DNA of 10,657 nt from Pseudomonadota bacterium (GTDB taxonomy: Bacteria; Pseudomonadota; Alphaproteobacteria; Rhizobiales; Xanthobacteraceae), in the NCBI GenBank assembly GCA_023431725.1, contig JAEYVN010000062.1:1-10657 (forward strand), given 5' to 3'. The number at the start of each line of letters is the position of its first letter. Position 1 is the first letter of the stretch. Positions 1 to 5,775 of this stretch are shown here, piece by piece. The notes under the pieces were generated by a model. The model searched no databases. It saw only the letters and a list, made by a program, of their open reading frames with translations, and was not told where the DNA came from. Position numbers and translations under genes: made by a program.

Positions 1-825
1 GCCCGTATCATCGGGCAAAAGCTCAGTGAGCGCTGGAAGCAAAGCGCCGTTGTGGAAAATCGCGGTGGTGCCGGCGGCAATATTGCCGCGGCAGCAGTCG
101 CCAAGGCTGAGCCGGATGGCTACACCGTTCTCGTCACCACGTCGGCTTTCGCCGTCAACCAGACGCTGAGCAAAAACCCGGGCTACGCCTCGGACGATTT
201 CAAGGCCGTTGCGGTCGTGGCATCGACGCCGAACCTCATCATCGGCGCGCCGAACCTCAAGGGCAACAACCTGAAAGACGTGATCGAGGCCGCCAAGACC
301 GAGAAGATGACGTATGGCACGGCCGGCGTCGGCACGACGCCGCATCTCTCCGCCGAGCGCATCTTCAAGCTGCAGGCCAAGGTCGATATCCCGCATGCAC
401 CGTTCACCGGTGCGGGCCCGGCTCTACAGGCGGTCGCGGGCGGGCACATTCCGCTGGCCAGCATCGCGATGTCGGCTGGCGTCGAAAATGTCAAAGGCGG
501 CCAGGTGAAGGGTCTCGCTGTCACCAGCAACGAGCGCGTGAAGTCTCTGCCGAATGTGCCGACGGCGCGCGAACTCGGCCTTGCCAATGAGGCCGACATG
601 ACCTGGGTGGTGTTCTTCGTGCCGGCCAAGACCCCCGACGCTGTGATCAACAAGATCAATGCCGACGTGAATGCGATCCTCAAGGACAAGGACACGCAGG
701 ATCAGCTGGAGAAGATCGGGTTCATCGAAATTGGCGGCACCCCGAAGGATGCCGACGATTATGTGAAGTCGGAAACCAAGCGGTGGGGCGAGATCATCCG
801 CAGCATCGGTCTGGAAGCGAAGTAA
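1..825 (+). CDS. Tripartite tricarboxylate transporter substrate-binding protein (Bug family), 5'-truncated
   Basis: The reading frame is open from base 1 to the TAA at 823-825, giving the last 274 residues; the signal peptide and first strands lie outside the window, so no start can be assigned. Bug proteins are periplasmic solute receptors (Venus-flytrap fold) that bind small carboxylates or similar ligands and pass them to TctAB-type membrane permeases. Family hallmarks visible here are VENRGGAGGNIAA near residue 18, the DGYTVLV strand near 40, AGVGTTPHLSAE near 105, the FTGAGPALQAVAGG ligand-loop segment near 135, and the VKSLPNVPTARELG and FFVPAKTPDAVINKIN stretches towards the end. No tctA/tctB follows; a cupin gene starts 50 bp downstream. 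Orphan Bug receptors are common, and the ligand cannot be read from sequence. The family call is firm; the substrate is unknown. Confidence 0.93.
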   Translation, partial: ARIIGQKLSERWKQSAVVENRGGAGGNIAAAAVAKAEPDGYTVLVTTSAFAVNQTLSKNPGYASDDFKAVAVVASTPNLIIGAPNLKGNNLKDVIEAAKTEKMTYGTAGVGTTPHLSAERIFKLQAKVDIPHAPFTGAGPALQAVAGGHIPLASIAMSAGVENVKGGQVKGLAVTSNERVKSLPNVPTARELGLANEADMTWVVFFVPAKTPDAVINKINADVNAILKDKDTQDQLEKIGFIEIGGTPKDADDYVKSETKRWGEIIRSIGLEAK

Positions 826-864
826 TCGCGGCCGGCCAGTGTCATTCGTCAAGTCAACTGTCTC

Positions 865-869
865 AAGGA
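865..869 (+). promoter_or_regulatory. Ribosome-binding site of the cupin gene
   Basis: AAGGA lies 6 nt before the ATG at 876. It decides the start: the frame is open further upstream (from 783), but that extension overlaps the end of the Bug gene and has no comparable Shine-Dalgarno sequence. Confidence 0.6.
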
Positions 870-875
870 TCGTCA

Positions 876-1343
876 ATGCAAGTGCGTCGCGTCGTCACCG
901 GTCACAAGAACGATGGAAAAGCCACCGTCCTGATCGATGAACTCTCGAAGGACACGGTCAATCCGCGTGAGGGCTGCACGTTCTTCAACATCTGGTCGAC
1001 GCCGCTGCCCGTGAACAACAACGACGACAGCGACGGCGCCAAGGCGATCATCGGCACAGCCATGAAGAACAAGGCCGTGTTCCGTGTGATCGAGTATGCG
1101 CCGGGTGTGATGCCGCGCAATCATCGGACGGATTCGATCGACTTCGCGGTGGTGATGTCGGGCGAGATCGACATGACGCTCGACGACGAGGTGGTGCATC
1201 TCAAGGCCGGCGATGTGATGGTCCAGCGCGGCACCATCCACAACTGGATCAACAACGGCGACAAGCCTTGCGTGATTGCATTCGTGCTGCTCGATGCGCC
1301 CGCGGTCGAAATCGACGGCAAGCCGCTGACGCATGTCGGCTGA
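876..1343 (+). CDS. Small single-domain cupin protein
   Basis: This 155-residue protein is a single-domain cupin (Cupin_2 type), a small beta-barrel usually holding a metal. The conserved barrel is at about residues 70-140: the first motif region has PRNHRTDSIDF followed by VVMSGEIDMTLDDE, and the second is GDVMVQRGTIHNWIN, which keeps the glycine, histidine and asparagine of the canonical G(X)5PXG(X)2H(X)3N but has Arg in place of Pro. The first motif has a single His rather than HxH, so metal binding may be altered or absent. The ATG at 876 is supported by AAGGA six bases upstream. The gene follows the Bug receptor by 50 bp on the same strand with no terminator visible between, so an operon is plausible. 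Members of this family include isomerases, dioxygenases and sensors; the actual reaction cannot be assigned. Confidence 0.88.
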   Translation: MQVRRVVTGHKNDGKATVLIDELSKDTVNPREGCTFFNIWSTPLPVNNNDDSDGAKAIIGTAMKNKAVFRVIEYAPGVMPRNHRTDSIDFAVVMSGEIDMTLDDEVVHLKAGDVMVQRGTIHNWINNGDKPCVIAFVLLDAPAVEIDGKPLTHVG

Positions 1344-1373
1344 TCGCCGTTAGCCTCGTTAAGACGCATCTGA

Positions 1374-1407
1374 CATTCCGGACGCGCCAATGGCGTGATC
1401 CGGAATG
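1374..1407. repeat. REP-like palindromic element / likely bidirectional terminator
   Basis: The outer arms CATTCCGGA (1374-1382) and TCCGGAATG (1399-1407) are perfectly complementary. A second stem CGCC/GGCG (1385-1388 with 1392-1395) lies inside, separated by a small internal loop. The element sits between the convergent cupin and GST genes, 30 bp after one stop and 5 bp before the other, where it could terminate both. There is no T-tract. From general knowledge, palindromes with ATTCCGG/CCGGAAT ends are frequent intergenic repeats in Bradyrhizobium-related genomes; that this one belongs to such a family is inferred. Confidence 0.7.
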
Positions 1408-1412
1408 ACGCA

Positions 1413-2069
1413 CTAGAACTCCACGTCCAGCTCTTCGACTTCGTCCGGCTCCGCCTGCGCCGCCTCGATCCATTCGAGCATCAGCGGCATCGACATGATG
1501 GTCTTGCGATAGGCATCGCAAACCGGATCGAGCGGCACATCATAGGTCGTGAAGCGCGAGCAGACCGGCGCATACATCGCATCGGCCATGCTGGGGACCT
1601 TTCCGAACAGATACGGCCCGCCATAGGTGCCGAGGCATTCGGTCCAGATCGCAACGATGCGGTCGATATCAGCCTGCGCACCGGCCCAGACCTTGAAGCC
1701 CGGATGATGGGCCTTGAGATTCATCGGCAGCGCCGAGCGCAGGTTCGAGAAACCGGAATGCATTTCACCCGAGACGGAGCGGCAATGCGCGCGCGCCACC
1801 CGCTCGCGCGGCAAAAGGCCGGCCTCGGGATTGAGCTCGTTGAGATAGCCGCCGATGGCGAGCGTATCCCAGACCCTCACGCCTTCATGGGTCAGGCATG
1901 GGACGAGGAACGAAGGTGACAGCAACAACAGCTCGGCGCGGACCGAAGGATCATCGCTGTCGACCATGACCGGTTCGAAATCGATCCCGGCAAACTTGCA
2001 CAGCAACCAACCGCGTAACGACCAGGAGCCATAGTTGCGGCTGCTGATGGATAATGTGGCTTGCGCCAT
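1413..2069 (-). CDS. Glutathione S-transferase family protein
   Basis: This 218-residue cytosolic protein has the GST layout: a thioredoxin-like N-terminal domain (about residues 4-82) and an all-helical C-terminal domain (about 90-205). The N-terminal SRNYGSWSLRGWL segment resembles the Ser-containing active-site loop of zeta-like bacterial GSTs, with Ser15 or Ser17 as candidate glutathione-activating residues. SPSFLVPCL supplies the cis-proline (Pro57), and WDTLAI gives the Asp68-Thr69 pair that in this fold contacts the gamma-glutamyl group. The C-terminal domain has a PSMADAMYAPV stretch matching the N-capping (SxAD) motif. The ATG is preceded on its strand by GGGGGA with a spacing of 7 nt. 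It is convergent with the cupin and divergent from phaZ. The substrate is unknown; detoxification, isomerisation or a stress role are all possible. Confidence 0.9.
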   Translation of the reverse strand: MAQATLSISSRNYGSWSLRGWLLCKFAGIDFEPVMVDSDDPSVRAELLLLSPSFLVPCLTHEGVRVWDTLAIGGYLNELNPEAGLLPRERVARAHCRSVSGEMHSGFSNLRSALPMNLKAHHPGFKVWAGAQADIDRIVAIWTECLGTYGGPYLFGKVPSMADAMYAPVCSRFTTYDVPLDPVCDAYRKTIMSMPLMLEWIEAAQAEPDEVEELDVEF

Positions 2070-2206
2070 TCCGGAATTCCCCCAAAGCCTAAAAGACGCC
2101 GGACGTTGCCCGTCCCGCGCTATCCACCGGCTCGGAAATTATCTCGCGGCCCGCAGGAAAATGCACTAGGCTTTTGCAGTGCAGCAGGGGCGGGGGTTGC
2201 TCGGGA
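2070..2206. promoter_or_regulatory. Divergent promoter region between GST and phaZ genes
   Basis: These 137 bp separate two divergently read genes and so must contain both promoters; I could not place -35/-10 boxes with confidence. Two structures stand out. An 8-bp inverted repeat, AAAGCCTA (2084-2091) and TAGGCTTT (2167-2174), brackets most of the region. A dyad TTGC-AGT-GCAG (2174-2184) lies shortly before the phaZ start and matches seven of eight positions of CTGC-N3-GCAG, the site reported for the PHA regulator PhaR in Paracoccus. Both are inferred from sequence only. Confidence 0.4.
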
Positions 2207-3418
2207 ATGCTCTATCAAGCCTATCAGGCGAGCGCGGATTTTTCGCTTCCGGCTCGCGCGCTCGCAGGATTTGCGCTGACCGCCCACAATGCGTTGCCCG
2301 GTCTCTCCAATCCGGCCCTGCGCAATCTCACGGCGGCCTATGAGCTGATTTCCCGCGCGCGTCTGACCCATACCCGACCGGATTACGGCATCCGCAGTGT
2401 TCTGGTCGGCAACCGCGAGGTCGAGGTCACCGAGGAGCCGGCGCAGGTGACGCCGTTCGGCACCTTGCTGCGGTTCAGGAAGGATATCGACACCGAGCAG
2501 CCGCGGGTCCTGATCGTTGCGCCGCTGTCGGGGCATTTCGCGACGCTCCTGCGCGGCACGGTACGGACCATGCTGCCGGAGCATGACGTCTATATCACCG
2601 ACTGGCACAATGCGCGTGATGTGCCGCTGTCCGCCGGTCGGTTCGGTTTCGACGACTATGTGACGCATCTGATCGGGTTTCTGGAAACGATCGGTCCGGG
2701 CGCGCATATCGTTGCGGTATGCCAGCCGTGTGTCGCGGCTCTGGTTGCGGCGGCGGTGATGGCCAGGGACGATCATCCGGCGCAGCCGCGCTCGATGACG
2801 CTAATGGCGGGGCCGATCGATACCCGCGTCAATCCCACCAAGGTCAACGCGCTTGCCAAGAGCAAGCCGATGTCATGGTTCGAAAAGAATCTGATCGCCC
2901 GCGTGCCGTTCCGCTATGACGGCGCATTCCGGCGTGTCTATCCGGGCTTCGTCCAGCTCACCGCGTTCATGAGCATGAATCTCGAACGGCACGCCAAGGC
3001 GCATCGCGAATTATACGAAAACCTGGCGCGCGGGGAGATCGAGAAGGCGCAGGTCACCAAGGATTTCTACGACGAATATTTCGCCGTGCTGGACCTTACC
3101 GCCGAGTTCTATCTGGAGACCGTGCAGATCGTTTTCCAGCAGCATCGCCTGCCGCTCGGCGAACTGGAATATGAGGGCCGCCGGGTCGATCCCTCCGCCA
3201 TCAAAAAGACCATGCTGCTGACGGTCGAAGGCGAACGCGACGATATCTGCGCCGTCGGACAGACGCTCGCGGCCCACGACCTGTGCTCGAACCTGCGCCC
3301 CTATCGCAAGCGTCACCACATGCAGCCGGGTGTCGGACACTATGGCGTATTCAGCGGCAAGAAATGGGAGAGCCAGATTTATCCGCTGGTGAAAAATCTG
3401 ATTCTTGCTGCCGAGTAA
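2207..3418 (+). CDS. phaZ: Intracellular polyhydroxyalkanoate (PHB) depolymerase PhaZ
   Basis: This 403-residue cytoplasmic enzyme is an alpha/beta-hydrolase that degrades stored polyhydroxyalkanoate granules to oligomers or 3-hydroxybutyrate during carbon demand. It begins MLYQAYQ, typical of the family, and its length fits. The nucleophile elbow is AVCQPCVAAL, with Cys172 in the position of the catalytic cysteine (Cys183) of Cupriavidus PhaZ1 instead of the usual lipase Ser. The triad is completed by Asp345 or Asp346 in EGERDDI and His378 in GVGHYG, with spacings almost the same as in the Cupriavidus enzyme. VAPLSGHFATLLRGTV near residue 104 would form the oxyanion-loop side, and TDWHNARDVP near 131 is also characteristic. 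I chose ATG 2207, preceded by GGGGG at a spacing of 10 nt, over an in-frame TTG at 2174. It is divergent from the GST gene and stands alone, with no phaC or phaP nearby. Confidence 0.93.
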   Translation: MLYQAYQASADFSLPARALAGFALTAHNALPGLSNPALRNLTAAYELISRARLTHTRPDYGIRSVLVGNREVEVTEEPAQVTPFGTLLRFRKDIDTEQPRVLIVAPLSGHFATLLRGTVRTMLPEHDVYITDWHNARDVPLSAGRFGFDDYVTHLIGFLETIGPGAHIVAVCQPCVAALVAAAVMARDDHPAQPRSMTLMAGPIDTRVNPTKVNALAKSKPMSWFEKNLIARVPFRYDGAFRRVYPGFVQLTAFMSMNLERHAKAHRELYENLARGEIEKAQVTKDFYDEYFAVLDLTAEFYLETVQIVFQQHRLPLGELEYEGRRVDPSAIKKTMLLTVEGERDDICAVGQTLAAHDLCSNLRPYRKRHHMQPGVGHYGVFSGKKWESQIYPLVKNLILAAE

Positions 3419-3460
3419 GGCTGATCCAACTGGCGGCGTTTGGCAGCCTCCAGCTCTTAT

Positions 3461-3475
3461 TTAATCAAGCATTAA
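3461..3475. promoter_or_regulatory. Perfect CtrA-type binding box upstream of the PAS chemoreceptor
   Basis: TTAA-TCAAGCA-TTAA exactly matches TTAA-N7-TTAA, the full recognition sequence of the cell-cycle and motility regulator CtrA of alphaproteobacteria. It lies in non-coding DNA, 196 bp before the chemoreceptor start and 42 bp after phaZ. It is in a locally AT-rich patch, so chance occurrence is more likely than in the surrounding GC-rich DNA, but chemoreceptor genes are common CtrA targets. Binding is inferred. Confidence 0.5.
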
Positions 3476-3535
3476 TCTTGCTGATGCAGGTTCCATGCGG
3501 GTGGAACGGCACTTGGGAATCAATATTTCTGATGC

Positions 3536-3558
3536 GATGAGCTTGAGGGAAGCTCATC
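3536..3558 (+). other. Perfect hairpin in the leader of the PAS chemoreceptor
   Basis: GATGAGCTT (3536-3544) and AAGCTCATC (3550-3558) form a 9-bp perfect stem with a GAGGG loop. No T-run follows, so it is not a canonical terminator for phaZ. A smaller hairpin, GTTCCA/TGGAAC, precedes it at 3490-3507. Both fall between the CtrA-type box and the GTG start and would be in the untranslated leader if transcription begins near the box. The purine-rich loop resembles a Shine-Dalgarno sequence. Its role is unknown. Confidence 0.5.
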
Positions 3559-3658
3559 CATTCTTCAGCACCAGCAAAAAATAAAAAGTCGATCTTTGTG
3601 CGCAGCTGTTTGCTGGAGCGCCCGCTGTCGCTTTGCCCGTCTGCTTTATTTATTTCCT

Positions 3659-3668
3659 GGGAGGGAAG
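3659..3668 (+). promoter_or_regulatory. Strong ribosome-binding site that fixes a GTG start
   Basis: GGGAGGGAAG ends 3 nt before GTG 3672, with its AGGGA core spaced 5 nt from it. It makes GTG 3672 the likely start in preference to an in-frame TTG at 3633, whose extra 13 residues look nothing like a receptor N-terminus. Confidence 0.65.
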
Positions 3669-3671
3669 ACG

Positions 3672-5468
3672 GTGATTTGGTCAAAGAATTCTGCTGCCGA
3701 AGGTGGTAGTCGGCATTCCGATTATCTGCAGGCCCGCGTTGCGGACAATGTCTCATCCGCCGTCATGATGGTGGACAGCGATCTCATCGTGACTTACGTG
3801 AATCGGGCGACCAAGGACTTGCTGACGGCCAATGTCGAGGAATTCCGCAAGCTTTGGCCCAATTTCACGCCCGACACCATCATCGGCACCTGCATCGACA
3901 GCTTCCACAAGAATCCCGCACATCAGCGCAAGCTGCTGGGCGATCCGTCGAAACTGCCGATCAGCACCGAGATTACAATCGGAAACCTGAAGGTCTCGCT
4001 GCTGGTTTCCGCATCCGTCGACAAAAAAGGTCGATATGCCGGCAACGTCCTGGAATGGAAGGATGTCACGAGTGCCCGCGTCAACGAGGGCATGATTGCC
4101 GCCCTGAACAAATCGCAGGCGATCATCGAGTTCTCGATGGACGGCCGCATCACCCATGCCAATGAAAACTTCCTGCGCACGCTCGGCTATTCGCTGAACG
4201 AGATCATCGGGCAGCACCACAGCATGTTCGTCGAGCCGGCTTATCGGGATAGTCCAGAATACAAGATGTTCTGGGACAAGCTTGGCCGTGGTGAATTCGA
4301 TGCCGCGCAATACAAGCGCATCGGAAAGGGTGGCCGCGAAGTCTGGATCCAGGCGAGCTACAATCCGATCATGGATGCCAACGGGCGCCCGTTCAAGGTC
4401 GTGAAATTTGCGACCGACATCACCGCCATGCGAACGGCTGTCGAGCAGATTGGCGAGACGGTCATGGCCGCCAAGAACAACGATCTCACAAAGCGCATCG
4501 AGATGACCGGAAAAACCGGTGAGCTGCAAACGCTCTGCGGCGGCGTCAACGATTTGCTGGACAGCATTGCCGCCGTGATGGGCGACATCAAGGCGTCGTC
4601 TCGCGAAGTCGCAAATGCAGCCGTCGAGATTTCCTCCGCAACCAGCGATCTGTCGCAACGCACGGAAGAGCAGGCCGCCAGCCTCGAGGAAACGTCATCG
4701 TCGATGGAGGTGATTGCCGCCACCGTGAAGAAGAATGCCGAGAATGCGGGGCAGGCCAATGAATTGACGCGCGGTGCGCGGCAGCTGGCCGATCGCAGCG
4801 GCGAGGTGGTCGGTCAGGCGGTTTCGGCAATGGCCCGCATCGAGGAGTCATCGCGGAAGATTTCGGAGATCATTTCCGTCATCGACGAGATCGCGCGTCA
4901 GACCAATCTGCTGGCGCTGAATGCTGCGGTTGAAGCGGCGCGCGCCGGTGAAGCGGGCCGGGGCTTTGCCGTCGTCGCCTCCGAAGTGCGCAGCCTTGCG
5001 CAACGCTCTTCGCAGGCCGCCAAGGACATCAAGGACCTGATCATGAATTCATCGGGGCAGGTTCAGGAAGGCGTCGAACTGGTCAATCGCGCCGGCGAAT
5101 CGCTTGACGCGATCCTGCAATCGATCAAACAGGTTTCAGATTTTGTCGCCGATATCGCGTCGGCCAGCAGTGAACAGGCGGACGGCGTCGAGCAGGTCAA
5201 CAGGGCGCTGGTCCAGATGGATGAGGTGACGCAGCACAATTCGGCAATGGTCGAGGAAAATGCTGCGACTGCCCGCACGCTGCAGCAGCAGGCGGCGGAC
5301 ATGGACGAGATGATTGCCCGCTTCCGCCTCGGCAAACATGATGCCGGGAAGCTGGATGTGGCGACGACACGGCCGTCAGCTCCGAAGCGGCCGGTGGTTC
5401 GCGGTGCACGGCAGATGCGGACCGCTCTTGCAACCGCTGTGGCACACGACAGATGGGAAGAATTCTGA
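3672..5468 (+). CDS. Soluble PAS-PAS methyl-accepting chemotaxis protein (Aer/AerC-like)
   Basis: This 598-residue cytoplasmic chemoreceptor has no membrane segment. In order it has PAS domain 1 (about 22-135, with IGTCIDSFHKNP), PAS domain 2 (about 144-250), a HAMP-like linker (about 253-306, NNDLTKRI) and a 36-heptad signalling hairpin (about 310-553) with tip [23 protein letters not shown] 2 resembles the flavin-binding domain of Aer in ITHANENF, GYSLNEIIGQ and a following Trp-containing helix, and the double-PAS soluble layout recalls Azospirillum AerC, so redox or oxygen sensing is plausible; the cofactor cannot be proven. Methylation consensus sites include AASLEETSSS and SAMVEENAAT (E528-E529). 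The tail RWEEF fits the CheR/CheB-docking pentapeptide after a flexible Pro/Arg linker. The start is GTG 3672. A CtrA-type box lies upstream and a terminator-like hairpin follows. Confidence 0.93.
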   Translation: MIWSKNSAAEGGSRHSDYLQARVADNVSSAVMMVDSDLIVTYVNRATKDLLTANVEEFRKLWPNFTPDTIIGTCIDSFHKNPAHQRKLLGDPSKLPISTEITIGNLKVSLLVSASVDKKGRYAGNVLEWKDVTSARVNEGMIAALNKSQAIIEFSMDGRITHANENFLRTLGYSLNEIIGQHHSMFVEPAYRDSPEYKMFWDKLGRGEFDAAQYKRIGKGGREVWIQASYNPIMDANGRPFKVVKFATDITAMRTAVEQIGETVMAAKNNDLTKRIEMTGKTGELQTLCGGVNDLLDSIAAVMGDIKASSREVANAAVEISSATSDLSQRTEEQAASLEETSSSMEVIAATVKKNAENAGQANELTRGARQLADRSGEVVGQAVSAMARIEESSRKISEIISVIDEIARQTNLLALNAAVEAARAGEAGRGFAVVASEVRSLAQRSSQAAKDIKDLIMNSSGQVQEGVELVNRAGESLDAILQSIKQVSDFVADIASASSEQADGVEQVNRALVQMDEVTQHNSAMVEENAATARTLQQQAADMDEMIARFRLGKHDAGKLDVATTRPSAPKRPVVRGARQMRTALATAVAHDRWEEF

Positions 5469-5504
5469 TCCCGACTCAACTCAAGGTCGCGCAGTAAATG
5501 GCGG

Positions 5505-5538
5505 CGGCGGATCGATGACGGTCCGCCGTTTCAATTTG
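5505..5538 (+). terminator. Probable intrinsic terminator after the PAS chemoreceptor
   Basis: CGGCGGATC (5505-5513) pairs with GGTCCGCCG (5520-5528) over 9 bp including one T-G wobble, with loop GATGAC. TTTCAATTT follows, an interrupted T-tract. It begins 36 bp after the stop codon of the receptor. Confidence 0.65.
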
Positions 5539-5601
5539 AGCGTGAGCGCGTGATCCGGTTCAGCAGTGTTCTCCCTAAGTAATGTCGTGCTTCAATGTTC
5601 G

Positions 5602-5616
5602 TTAACCCTAAATCAA
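5602..5616 (+). promoter_or_regulatory. Near-match CtrA-type box upstream of the globin chemoreceptor
   Basis: TTAA-CCCTAAA-TCAA matches seven of eight bases of TTAA-N7-TTAA. It lies 159 bp before the ATG of the globin receptor. With the perfect copy before the PAS receptor it suggests common control, but a single 7/8 match alone would be weak. Confidence 0.33.
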
Positions 5617-5666
5617 GCTTGGCTGGCGAAATTGAGCAACAGCATGCTGCATGAATTCGTGATTCC

Positions 5667-5680
5667 TTGATGCGCATCAG
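5667..5680 (+). promoter_or_regulatory. FNR/FixK-type (anaerobox) operator upstream of the globin chemoreceptor
   Basis: TTGAT-GCGC-ATCAG matches nine of the ten defined bases of TTGAT-N4-ATCAA, the dyad bound by FNR-family regulators such as FixK and FnrL. The inner 12 bp (5668-5679) are a perfect palindrome. For an activator site centred 40.5 bp upstream of transcription, the start would fall near 5714, leaving a leader of about 60 nt to ATG 5776. I see no clear -10 element there. A low-oxygen regulator in front of a globin oxygen sensor is biologically coherent, but binding is inferred. Confidence 0.55.
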
Positions 5681-5775
5681 CACCGACAGTGTCCCCTTGA
5701 TGTTGATGATCACCATGTGTTGCGCAACGTCGCTGCACGCCGATCTTTTCGTACGTTCATTCACAGGACTATCCG

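Larger units (their letters stand above)
5469..5775 (+). promoter_or_regulatory. 307-bp intergenic control region before the globin chemoreceptor
   Basis: I find no credible gene here. The region holds a terminator-like hairpin for the upstream receptor (5505-5538), a near-match CtrA-type box (5602-5616), and three perfect palindromes: CAGCATGCTG (5640-5649), TGATGCGCATCA (5668-5679, core of an FNR/FixK-type box) and GTTGCGCAAC (5719-5728). It ends with the ribosome-binding site AGGA (5765-5768), 7 nt before the ATG. The density of dyads suggests the globin receptor has its own regulated promoter rather than being read only from the PAS receptor. Confidence 0.6.

Noticed and set aside
2174..2206. 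TTG start for phaZ at 2174
   Set aside because: The extra 11 residues (Cys/Gly-rich) are unlike the family N-terminus, while ATG 2207 gives the typical MLYQAYQ start with a purine-rich region upstream.
3441..3454. Sigma-54-like TGGCAG...GC element downstream of phaZ
   Set aside because: The distance between the GG and GC elements is 9 rather than 10 nt and the -12 element does not match.
3633..3671. TTG start for the PAS receptor at 3633
   Set aside because: The extension has no family resemblance and runs through the strong GGGAGGGAAG ribosome-binding site of GTG 3672.
5697..5713. Second FNR/FixK-like half-sites in TTGATGTTGATGATCA
   Set aside because: TTGAT is present, but no ATCAA-type half lies at the right spacing; only short overlapping TGATCA symmetry is seen.
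5531..5764. Minus-strand 77-codon open frame in the spacer before the globin receptor
   Set aside because: There is no recognisable motif, it covers the regulatory dyads, and I see no convincing ribosome-binding site.
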